Source: Candidatus Hestiella acidicharens
GTDB taxonomy: Archaea; Thermoproteota; Thermoprotei_A; Sulfolobales; Acidilobaceae
NCBI GenBank assembly: GCA_015523575.1
Contig: WAJZ01000060.1
Coordinates: forward strand, 1 to 12,554
Length of the DNA: 12,554 bases
Direction: 5' to 3'
Part shown: positions 6,050 to 12,554 of the stretch, in pieces
Numbering within the stretch: the first letter of the stretch is position 1
Layout: every line of letters begins with the position of its first letter
Notes under the pieces: generated by a model
Database searches by the model: none
What the model saw: only the letters and a program-made list of their open reading frames with translations
Told to the model about the DNA's origin: nothing
Position numbers and translations under genes: made by a program

Positions 6050-7117
6050 ATGTGCCTCGGCTCTGTTGTAGAATATAGCAACATATATGGTAGGAAAGTG
6101 TACTATATCAATAACCCACTACCGCTAGTAGGCCACATAGCATTTGGTGTAATCGATAGGGGGTCTAACGTAATTCAAATAAGGCCTACATCACTTTGTT
6201 TCCACAACTGCATTTTTTGCAGCGTCGATGCAGGTCCAGCATCGAAATTTAGGAGGGCTGAATATATAGTTAACGAAGAATGGTTGTATAGATGGGTAAA
6301 GGAAGTCTCTAGAATAAAGGGAAAGGGTGTTGAAGCGCTAATAGATGGTGTAGGAGAACCGCTAGCTCATCCTAGAATAATAAAGCTAATCGAGCTCCTG
6401 AGGAAGGTAGAGGAGATAAAGACTATATCCATAGAGACCCACGGTGGATCGCTATCACTAAGGCTTGTAGAGAGGCTTGAAAATGCAGGACTAAATAGGA
6501 TAAACCTAAGCATAGATACTATTGAAAAAGGGAAGGCAAAGATCCTGACAGGCTCTCCATGGTATGATATTGAGAGGGTATTGAGCGTTGTAGAAAAAGT
6601 TGTGAAGCAAACAAACATAGACGTGATTTTGACGCCAGTCCTCATACCTGGGTATAATGAAAACGATATAAAGGCAATAATAAGGTGGGCAGCACGCCAC
6701 AAATTAGGCGAAAAGAGCGGTCTTCCTACAGGGGTTCTGATACAGAAATATGAGGTTCATCGTTTTGGAAGAAAGCCAAGAGGAGTAAGGGCTTGGTCGT
6801 GGAAAAAGTTTTATAATTTTTTAAGAAGGGTTGAGAAAGAAGAGGGCTACAAGCTTATTATTACCCCTAAAGAGCTAGGGTTCAGAAAGGCGCCCCAAAT
6901 CGAAAAACCTTTCAATATTGGAGACGAAGTAGTTGTCTACATCTTAAAGGAAGGATGGTTAAAGGGCGAGTACTTGGCCGTTGATAAAGGGTGTAGCAGA
7001 ACAATAACTATAGTATCAAATAGGCAACTTCGTGTTGGAGAAAGGCTACGTGTAAAGATCATTAGGGACAAAGACAATATATTCATAGCAAGACCTTTGC
7101 AACAAAAGAAACGTTAA
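6050..7117 (+). CDS. Radical SAM protein with C-terminal TRAM domain (COG2100-like)
   Basis: This 355-residue protein has a radical SAM core with a CxxxCxxC cluster motif (Cys50, Cys54, Cys57 in PTSLCFHNCIFC), followed by VDAGP, the conserved GxGEP-like GVGEPLAHP, and IETHG and LSIDT strands of the SAM barrel. The last about 65 residues (FNIGDEVVVYILKEG onward) form a TRAM domain, a small RNA-binding beta-barrel found in tRNA methylthiotransferases and uridine methylases. It lacks the N-terminal UPF0004 domain of MiaB/MtaB enzymes, so it is not a standard methylthiotransferase; I recall this layout as archaeal COG2100, with no function I can state. It begins one codon after an alternative TTG (6047) and follows the thiolase stop by four bases. 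Inference: it modifies tRNA or rRNA, possibly in the same pathway as the thiolase. Confidence 0.85.
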   Translation: MCLGSVVEYSNIYGRKVYYINNPLPLVGHIAFGVIDRGSNVIQIRPTSLCFHNCIFCSVDAGPASKFRRAEYIVNEEWLYRWVKEVSRIKGKGVEALIDGVGEPLAHPRIIKLIELLRKVEEIKTISIETHGGSLSLRLVERLENAGLNRINLSIDTIEKGKAKILTGSPWYDIERVLSVVEKVVKQTNIDVILTPVLIPGYNENDIKAIIRWAARHKLGEKSGLPTGVLIQKYEVHRFGRKPRGVRAWSWKKFYNFLRRVEKEEGYKLIITPKELGFRKAPQIEKPFNIGDEVVVYILKEGWLKGEYLAVDKGCSRTITIVSNRQLRVGERLRVKIIRDKDNIFIARPLQQKKR

Positions 7118-7127
7118 GTTAATTTAT
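7118..7127 (+). promoter_or_regulatory. Putative promoter of the ileS operon
   Basis: TTAATTTATT directly follows the radical SAM stop codon and would start transcription near 7149, shortly before the GGAGGG site at 7152. A short inverted repeat (ATTCC-AAA-GGAAT, 7126-7138) lies just downstream, at a position where a repressor could act, but with five-base arms it may be chance. Confidence 0.4.
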
Positions 7128-7151
7128 TCCAAAGGAATACTAGCGTCTAAA

Positions 7152-7157
7152 GGAGGG
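7152..7157 (+). promoter_or_regulatory. Shine-Dalgarno site (GGAGGG) for the small gene upstream of ileS
   Basis: GGAGGG lies eight bases before TTG 7166 and only two before TTG 7160, so it favours the second TTG as the true start. Confidence 0.65.
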
Positions 7158-7165
7158 CATTGGAA

Positions 7166-7417
7166 TTGCTTCACAGAAGATTGTATCGGATCTATTACAC
7201 CGTATATGACGATAAAGTAAACGAAATAGTCATAAGCTCGCTTGAAAAGAAGTACGGCTCAAAGGTTAATGTAATAAATTCAAGGCTTGTTCCTGAATTC
7301 AGGGCATTAGAGCTGTATTTAGACAAAAAAGGCCTAAGCGATGAAATTAAGGAACTAGTTTCATCCATAATAAATTCAAAGTACGTCAGGGTAGATTACA
7401 TAGACACGTCCCAATGA
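7166..7417 (+). CDS. Small protein of unknown function, predicted ferredoxin-like fold, coupled to ileS
   Basis: I do not recognise this 83-residue protein (85 if translation starts at TTG 7160; the GGAGGG spacing favours 7166). The pattern reads strand (LYRIYYTVY), helix (VNEIVISSLEKKYG), strand (KVNVINSRLV), strand (FRALELYLD), helix (SDEIKELVSSIIN), strand (YVRVDYIDT). That beta-alpha-beta-beta-alpha-beta order suggests a ferredoxin-like or ACT-like fold, common in small ligand- or RNA-binding proteins. There are no cysteines, signal peptide or membrane segments. Its stop overlaps the IleRS start as ATGA, so translation of the two is probably coupled and their amounts linked. A role in regulating or assisting IleRS is inference from position only. 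That it is a real gene is supported by the strong ribosome site and the overlap. Confidence 0.75.
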   Translation: MLHRRLYRIYYTVYDDKVNEIVISSLEKKYGSKVNVINSRLVPEFRALELYLDKKGLSDEIKELVSSIINSKYVRVDYIDTSQ

Positions 7418-10400
7418 GGGTGCCTTGGATGAGAATTGATAGCGCTATATCAAAAGAAAAATACGATCAGAAGGCAATAGAAGAATGGACAAAGGAGTTC
7501 TGGGAAAACAACAAAATATATGAAATGGTTAAAGAAAAAAGCAACAAATCAAATAAAAAATTTTACTTCCTTGATGGACCTCCATACGCCAATGCAAACA
7601 CCATACACGTGGGAACTTTATGGAACAAGGTACTGAAAGATACGATCCTAAGGTACTATAGGATGAGGGGCTACAACGTTTGGGATAAACCAGGCTTTGA
7701 TACTCATGGGCTCCCAATAGAGGTCATGATAGAGAAAAAACTCGGCACAAAGAACAAGAGGGATATAGAGAATGTGATAGGCGTTGGCAACTTCGTTAAT
7801 GAATGCTTGAAGTTCACTAGCAAGAACATAGAAAGCATGATAGATGATTTTAAGGAGATGGGGGTATTTATGGATTGGAAACATCCATACATAACCTATA
7901 AAGACGACTACATAGAGTCCGGCTGGTACTTAATTAAGAAGGCACACGAGAAGGGGTTGCTATACAAAGGTAAAAAGGTTCTGCATTGGTGTCCAAGGTG
8001 TGAAACGACCTTGGCCGATTATGAAGTCTCCGAGTATAGAGAGCTTGAGGATCCTTCTATCTACGTCAAGTTTAGGGTAAAGGATGAAAAAAACAGGTAC
8101 TTGCTTATCTGGACAACAACCCCTTGGACGTTACCAGCGAACGCGTTCGTGATGGCAAATCCAAGCATAAAATATGTTGTTGTTAAGGTTGGGGAAGAAG
8201 AAATAATATTATCAAAGGAGAGGTTGGAAAGCGTTATGAAGGAAGCTGGCGTCAAGGAATACACTATAATAAGTGAAATGGAGGGGAAGGACCTAGAAAA
8301 TATAGAATACGTTCACCCCTTAGAAGGGCTAGTCCCTGCGCAAGAAAAAATAAAAAAGTATCATAAGGTTGTTATGGCGCCAGAAGCCGTTTCTAGCAAC
8401 GAAGGCACCGGACTTGTTCACTCGGCCCCTGGCCACGGTGAAATAGATTCCATCATTGGAATGAAAATAGGGGCACCCTTGCTGAGCCTTGTTGACGATC
8501 AAGGATACATGAGTGAAGAGGCTGGAAAATATGCAAACCTCTACTTTAGAAGTGATGCGAATGAAGAAATCATAAAGGACCTTAAAGAAAGGAATGCCCT
8601 CTTCCACTACGGAAAGATCAAACATAGATACCCTGTTTGCTGGAGGTGTAAAACTCCCCTATTATTAAAGGCAACCGATCAATGGTTTGTTGCTGTCTCT
8701 AAAATCAAGGATAAGCTATTAGATGAAGGTGAAAAAATACGGTGGACTCCAAGCTGGGCCAAGACGAGGTTCATGAACATAATCGGTAACGTAAGGGACT
8801 GGGTTGTAAGCAGACAAAGGTTTTGGGGAATTCCATTACCCATATGGAAGTGTGAGAAATGCAACCACGTGGAAGTTATTGGAAGCGTCAAGGAATTAGA
8901 AAAATTCGGGGGGAAGAGGCCAAAAAACTTACATAGGCCATGGATCGATGAGGTAACACTTACATGCCCAAAGTGTGGGGGGGAGATGAAGAGGGTTGAA
9001 GATGTGTTGGATGTATGGTTTGATAGCGGGATAGCGTTCTATTCAAGCCTTGGTTACCCGAAAGACAAGGATACTTTCGAAAAGCTTTATCCAGTAGACC
9101 TCATCCTGGAAGGCCATGACCAAACTAGGGGATGGTTCTTCAGTACCTTAAGAAGTGGCGTAATAGGATTTAACAGCGCCCCTTACAAGAGGGTACTCCT
9201 TCACGGCTTTGTGCTAGACGAACAAGGAAGGGAAATGCACAAGTCCCTAGGAAACTATGTTTCATTTGAGGAACTCGTATCTAAATACCCAAAAGATGTA
9301 ATAAGGTTTTACCTATTGCAAAGCACCACATGGGAAGACCTAAAGTTCTCATGGAAGGGCTTAGAGCAGACCTCCAAGTATTTTTCAATAATATGGAACG
9401 TTTTTTCATTCGCCTCAATGTATATGGCCCTAGATAACTTCGATCCAAAAGAAAATGATATAGAATCATTGCCCCTTGAAATAGAAGATAGGTGGCTCAT
9501 TTCAAGGACGAACAGCATGCTAAGGGAGTACAACTTGAAGTATTCCTCGCTCGAGGTACACAACGCCGTAAGAAAGGTTGTAAATTTTATAGTAGAAGAC
9601 GTAAGCCATTGGTACCTGAAGCTAATAAGGAAAAGGGTGTGGAAGGAAGAGGATACACCAAGCAAGAGGGCAGCGTATGCGACCCTATACTATGCTTTAA
9701 AGGCGTGGCTGTTAATGGCGATGCCCATAATGCCTTTTCTGAGCGAATATCTATACCAAAAATTTGTAAAGCCTGCCGAACCAGAGCTACCCCCCAGCGC
9801 CTCTTTAATTGAGATCCCGGACGCTGATATTAGTAAAATAGATAATAGCCTAGAGGAAAAAATGGAAGTTGCTAGGAGGATAGTTGAAGGTATAGTTTCG
9901 GCTAGGATGAAGGCAGGGATAAAAATAAGGGTACCAATCAAATCCGCCTATATCTCCCTGAAAGACGATGGGATAGCTCCCTATATAAACGATGTAGAAA
10001 GGCTTGTAGAAGAGATAGCAAATGTTAAGAAAATAACAATAGTGAAGCAGGAGTTCTTTGAAGACGCAAAGGTATATAGCGTTGAACCAAACTATAAAGA
10101 ACTCGGACCAATCTTCAAGAAGGACTTGCCTAAAGTATTAGACTACATAAAGGCAAATGAAAGAGAAATAGGTTATTCGCTCATAAGGGGTGAGGAGCTC
10201 AAGATAGAGATAAACGGTAAGGTTTACCCCATAGAACGGAAGTACTTTAAAATAAATGCTAGCTATCCTGATTGGCTAGAAGTTAGTGATACAGATGTAG
10301 GAATAATAGCGATAGACAAGAGGATTAGCGAAGAAGAATATAAGGAGGGCCTGGCTAGGGAAATAATAAGGAGAATACAATTTATGAGAAAGGAAATGGA

Positions 10401-10599
10401 TTTGCAGGTAGACGCCTATATCGATACATGGCTAGCAGTCGATGATGACCTATTGTCAGAAATAAAAGGCCTTGTGGACTATATTAAAAATGAGACGAGG
10501 AGCATTTCTTTAACCTTTGAAGACCCGCCTGAAAATGCATACAAAAAGGAATGGGAGGTAGGGGAGAAACGAATAATAATAGGGATAATGAAAAGGTAA
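7414..10599 (+). CDS. ileS: Isoleucyl-tRNA synthetase, class Ia
   Basis: This 1061-residue enzyme charges tRNA-Ile in the cytoplasm. The Rossmann-fold start has GPPYANANTIHVGT, where HVGT (65-68) stands for HIGH; THGLPIEV follows. The CP1 editing domain contains WTTTPWTLPAN (233-243) and GTGLVHSAPGHGEID (331-345), which clears mischarged Val. Cysteine pairs at 193/196, 409/412, 480/483 and 518/521 suggest zinc ribbons. DWVVSRQRFWGIPLP and LDVWFDSG are typical of class Ia IleRS. KMSKS is represented by MHKSL (608-612). The anticodon-binding helices begin near DRWLISRTNSML (692 on), with a long C-terminal domain. Length and the two altered signature motifs agree with what I recall of archaeal IleRS. 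The ATG overlaps the preceding stop (ATGA), and the next gene starts inside its last 49 bases. Confidence 0.97.
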   Translation: MRVPWMRIDSAISKEKYDQKAIEEWTKEFWENNKIYEMVKEKSNKSNKKFYFLDGPPYANANTIHVGTLWNKVLKDTILRYYRMRGYNVWDKPGFDTHGLPIEVMIEKKLGTKNKRDIENVIGVGNFVNECLKFTSKNIESMIDDFKEMGVFMDWKHPYITYKDDYIESGWYLIKKAHEKGLLYKGKKVLHWCPRCETTLADYEVSEYRELEDPSIYVKFRVKDEKNRYLLIWTTTPWTLPANAFVMANPSIKYVVVKVGEEEIILSKERLESVMKEAGVKEYTIISEMEGKDLENIEYVHPLEGLVPAQEKIKKYHKVVMAPEAVSSNEGTGLVHSAPGHGEIDSIIGMKIGAPLLSLVDDQGYMSEEAGKYANLYFRSDANEEIIKDLKERNALFHYGKIKHRYPVCWRCKTPLLLKATDQWFVAVSKIKDKLLDEGEKIRWTPSWAKTRFMNIIGNVRDWVVSRQRFWGIPLPIWKCEKCNHVEVIGSVKELEKFGGKRPKNLHRPWIDEVTLTCPKCGGEMKRVEDVLDVWFDSGIAFYSSLGYPKDKDTFEKLYPVDLILEGHDQTRGWFFSTLRSGVIGFNSAPYKRVLLHGFVLDEQGREMHKSLGNYVSFEELVSKYPKDVIRFYLLQSTTWEDLKFSWKGLEQTSKYFSIIWNVFSFASMYMALDNFDPKENDIESLPLEIEDRWLISRTNSMLREYNLKYSSLEVHNAVRKVVNFIVEDVSHWYLKLIRKRVWKEEDTPSKRAAYATLYYALKAWLLMAMPIMPFLSEYLYQKFVKPAEPELPPSASLIEIPDADISKIDNSLEEKMEVARRIVEGIVSARMKAGIKIRVPIKSAYISLKDDGIAPYINDVERLVEEIANVKKITIVKQEFFEDAKVYSVEPNYKELGPIFKKDLPKVLDYIKANEREIGYSLIRGEELKIEINGKVYPIERKYFKINASYPDWLEVSDTDVGIIAIDKRISEEEYKEGLAREIIRRIQFMRKEMDLQVDAYIDTWLAVDDDLLSEIKGLVDYIKNETRSISLTFEDPPENAYKKEWEVGEKRIIIGIMKR

Positions 10600-11258
10600 C
10601 CATATATCCTAGCGAAATACATACCTATTTCTATTGTCCAAGGATGTATTTCTTTGAGACATTCATAAAGAAAAGGCGCAGTTTTTTCTCAACCCTAAGA
10701 TTACTCATTGGTAGAGCATTTCACTTCTCTTTTAGGCTAAGGGACATAACGAAAAAATTTTCGTATGAGGTCCCCCTAGAGACAAGCTTGGGTAATGTTA
10801 AAATAAGAGGGAGGCCAGATGCCTTCAGGATAGACGGTAATGAGGCATATATCATTGAAAGAAAAAGTTCTAAGGCACCATATAGGGGGGCCTGGGCAAG
10901 CGACGTCATGCAAGCCACAGCCTATGGGATCATAATAAGTAGGGAAAAAGAAATAGATGAAATTAAGATAGAAATAAGGTATCCTACCAAGAAAAGGCTT
11001 TTTTCATTGGACAGCTACCTAGTCTCCAACGCTTTGAAAGCCATAAGCGACATGGTACTAATTAAACGCTATGGTATAGTACCATTTGCAAATAGGGGCA
11101 ATAGGTGTAAGAAGTGCCCTTATAGGGAAGAGTGTTTCTTGCTTGATGAAAATGTAGAAGTGGAGCTAGTAGAAGTTGGCGAGTGGATCAAAAAAATAAG
11201 CCTGCTTAACCCAGAGAGTAAAGCGAGAGAGACTAAAGGGTTTAAAGGAAATGAGTGA
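10551..11258 (+). CDS. Cas4-family (RecB-like, DUF83) iron-sulfur nuclease, stand-alone
   Basis: This 235-residue protein has the Cas4/RecB nuclease layout: first cluster cysteine Cys29 in TYFYCPRMYFF, His58 (GRAFH), then the PD-(D/E)XK core RGRPDAF (Asp90), IIERKSS (Glu103, Lys105) and QATAY (Gln121, Tyr125), and the three remaining cluster cysteines Cys186, Cys189 and Cys195 in CKKCPYREECF. All metal and cluster ligands are intact, so it should be an active [4Fe-4S] exonuclease acting on DNA ends. No cas1, cas2 or CRISPR repeat is visible, so it is a solo Cas4-like protein. ATG 10551 is the only ATG, GTG or TTG in frame before the conserved core; it overlaps IleRS by 49 bases, and the first 15 residues look like non-conserved filler (GGRGETNNNRDNEK). 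Its end overlaps the MoxR gene by 8 bases, implying linked function. Confidence 0.85.
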   Translation: MGGRGETNNNRDNEKVTIYPSEIHTYFYCPRMYFFETFIKKRRSFFSTLRLLIGRAFHFSFRLRDITKKFSYEVPLETSLGNVKIRGRPDAFRIDGNEAYIIERKSSKAPYRGAWASDVMQATAYGIIISREKEIDEIKIEIRYPTKKRLFSLDSYLVSNALKAISDMVLIKRYGIVPFANRGNRCKKCPYREECFLLDENVEVELVEVGEWIKKISLLNPESKARETKGFKGNE

Positions 11259-12174
11259 AGGGGACTTAATAGAGAAAAAGGTTCATGAGATATACGGCAA
11301 CCTCATCACTAGATCAAGAATGGTAAGAGACCCTAGCGTAGCGGTAAAGGTATTAGAGCATGAATATAAGCTGGTGGTGAGTGAAGAACTTGTCAGGCTG
11401 GTCTATGCATCTTTTTTAAATGGTAAACCTGTTTTGTTTGAAGGACCACCTGGAACTGGTAAAACGGAAATAGGGCAGGCGTTACTTGAATTATGGAGCG
11501 GTAAAAAGAGCTTTATCCTTCCCTGCAGCGAAAATTACGACGAATATAAAGTAATAGGGGACTTCCATCCACTAATGGCAATGAAGATGGGTTTTACGGA
11601 GGAATCATTCACTCCTAGACCATTACTTGCAGCAATGATATTAGATACAGGCGTGCTCGTTGATGAGATCAGGAGGAGCAATGATGAATTTCAGAACATG
11701 CTCCTCGATATAATAGATAAGAGGAGGGTTGTCGTTCCGGAACTAAAAAGGCTCTTTCTATCGAAAGGAACAGGATTTCAAATAATCTTTACAAGCAACC
11801 CTGATGACGTTGCTCAAAATGAGCTAAGCGATGCTTTCCTCAGAAGGGTCGTAAGGCTTAAATTCACCTATCCGGACAGGGATACAGAAACAAAGATTAT
11901 AAGGCTTAGATCGTCTAGAAAACCGAGCATATCGAACGACATGATAAAGGTAATTTTAAACGTCATAGACAGGTTAAGAAACTCAAGCATACTTCACAAG
12001 CCCGGTACTGATGAAGCCGTTACATGGACTAAAATGGCCCAGGCAATAGCAGAGTTAGAAGGGTATGAGGAAGTAAAGCTAAGGCATATAAAGGAAACTG
12101 GCATCTCCCTCCTGTCAAAGAGGTCTGATGATGAGGAGATAATAGAAAAGTTGATAAACGATGTCCTTGTTTAA
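11251..12174 (+). CDS. MoxR-type AAA+ ATPase
   Basis: This 307-residue AAA+ protein has Walker A GPPGTGKT (65-72), Walker B VLVDEI (135-140), sensor-1 TSNPDD (181-186) and the arginine-finger segment LSDAFLRRV (192-200), all in the arrangement of MoxR/RavA-like ATPases. The C-terminal lid is helical. MoxR proteins work as rings that remodel or load metal into client complexes, nearly always with a partner carrying a von Willebrand A domain; the next gene is a candidate for that partner. The ATG follows AAAGGAA and overlaps the nuclease stop by 8 bases; its own stop lies 14 bases inside the next gene. Inference: the client could be the Cas4-like nuclease encoded immediately upstream. Family assignment is secure, the client is not known. 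Confidence 0.93.
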   Translation: MSEGDLIEKKVHEIYGNLITRSRMVRDPSVAVKVLEHEYKLVVSEELVRLVYASFLNGKPVLFEGPPGTGKTEIGQALLELWSGKKSFILPCSENYDEYKVIGDFHPLMAMKMGFTEESFTPRPLLAAMILDTGVLVDEIRRSNDEFQNMLLDIIDKRRVVVPELKRLFLSKGTGFQIIFTSNPDDVAQNELSDAFLRRVVRLKFTYPDRDTETKIIRLRSSRKPSISNDMIKVILNVIDRLRNSSILHKPGTDEAVTWTKMAQAIAELEGYEEVKLRHIKETGISLLSKRSDDEEIIEKLINDVLV

Positions 12175-12554
12175 TGAACAAAAGGCCATAGAAACTGCAC
12201 TCATTGCAATAAAGGAATTGAAGTCAAAAGGAGTTAAGATAAGTATTAGCCAAGAAGTCGACATAATCAAGATGATAGAATCTTATTGCCTGCTAAGTAA
12301 AGGCTCCCTATTATCATATAACGAGTTGGTTCAGATATTTCTATCTATTTTGGCAAAAAACGATAGTGAAGAAAGGATTATAAAAGAAGGCCTAAAGTCT
12401 GCAGTCTCTGATGAAGAGCGCAGCGTAGAAGAGGAAATAATTGGGGCAAAACAAAGACTAGGAAATAAAGTAATAGTACCAAGAAGGCTAAATGAAAGAG
12501 AGTATATAGATTACATAAGGCTTAGAGCTGCGGGTGCACTTGTAAGAAAGGGTG
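12161..12554 (+). CDS. N-terminal part of a probable VWA/CoxE-like MoxR partner (runs off the window)
   Basis: An open frame of 131 codons runs from ATG 12161 to the window edge without a stop, overlapping the MoxR gene by 14 bases; TTG 12167 is an alternative start. Visible sequence is helical: a segment SKGVKISISQEVDIIKMI, then LLSYNELVQIFLSILAKNDSEERII, then a charged stretch rich in Glu and Arg. The pattern of a 'G-x-x-(V/I)-S-x-x-E' turn, two helices and a 'L-x-x-x-L(A/V)K-x-x-(E/D)' segment resembles the N-terminus of CoxE/VWA proteins that accompany MoxR ATPases. No metal-binding MIDAS motif (DxSxS) is visible because that region would lie downstream. The gene is very likely real; the VWA assignment rests on this weak pattern plus the MoxR neighbour. 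Confidence 0.6.
   Translation, partial: MSLFNEQKAIETALIAIKELKSKGVKISISQEVDIIKMIESYCLLSKGSLLSYNELVQIFLSILAKNDSEERIIKEGLKSAVSDEERSVEEEIIGAKQRLGNKVIVPRRLNEREYIDYIRLRAAGALVRKG

Noticed and set aside
7126..7138. Inverted repeat ATTCC-AAA-GGAAT after the ileS-operon TATA box
   Set aside because: Arms of five bases in AT-rich DNA occur often by chance; mentioned under the promoter but not called an operator.
7118..7165. T-box or other leader riboswitch controlling ileS
   Set aside because: The gap before the operon is only about 48 bases and shows no stem large enough; T-boxes belong to bacteria.
9492..9812. A 106-residue plus-strand open frame inside ileS
   Set aside because: It lies in a second frame of a certain gene, is very basic and low in hydrophobic structure, and has no ribosome-binding site or domain.
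11071..11085. Inverted repeat ATGGTA-TAG-TACCAT, with another ATGGTAC at 11052
   Set aside because: It lies inside the Cas4-like reading frame, encodes ordinary residues there, and has no neighbouring copies suggesting a site or element.
10551..11258. Possible CRISPR-Cas locus because of the Cas4-like nuclease
   Set aside because: No direct-repeat array, no cas1, cas2 or effector gene is visible on either side; the neighbours are IleRS and a MoxR ATPase.

Overview
The window looks like chromosomal DNA of a thermophilic crenarchaeon (Thermoproteota). The evidence is AT-rich sequence with heavy use of AGG/AGA for Arg and ATA for Ile, archaeal TATA boxes about 25 bp before start codons (leaderless type), strong GGAGG/GGTGG sites before TTG starts, and gene families that are archaeal or crenarchaeal: a DUF2258-like protein, a duplicated anion-type ABC permease, a TRAM-domain radical SAM protein and an archaeal IleRS. 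I cannot name the genus. Genes fill almost the whole window, no gene-free stretch exceeds about 120 bp, and I saw no tRNA, rRNA, CRISPR array or insertion sequence.

Layout. (1) 1-1488, plus strand: the 3' part of a degenerate threonine-synthase-like protein with a C-terminal winged-helix-like tail, then a DUF2258-like protein with a coiled-coil tail. (2) 1549-3968, minus strand: a two-gene ABC importer (ATPase, then a fused double permease whose start overlaps the ATPase stop by one base), with no substrate-binding protein visible. (3) 3969-4086: a divergent promoter region with one TATA box per strand. (4) 4087-7117, plus strand: a NifX/NifB-like small protein, a macro-domain protein, a Ncs6/TtuA-type tRNA thiolase and a radical SAM-TRAM protein packed against it. 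(5) 7166-12554, plus strand: five genes with every junction overlapping: a small alpha/beta protein, isoleucyl-tRNA synthetase, a stand-alone Cas4-family nuclease, a MoxR-type AAA+ ATPase, and the start of a probable VWA/CoxE-like partner that runs off the window.

How they may work together. The middle block leans toward tRNA and RNA metabolism (thiolation, TRAM-radical SAM, possibly ADP-ribose processing, Ile charging). The last block joins an iron-sulfur Cas4-like nuclease to a MoxR/VWA chaperone pair with no CRISPR genes in sight, and is the best candidate here for an undescribed functional module. The first gene is the clearest single-protein oddity: a fold-type-II PLP enzyme whose catalytic lysine position is alanine, carrying a putative DNA-binding tail, which suggests an enzyme turned into a regulator.
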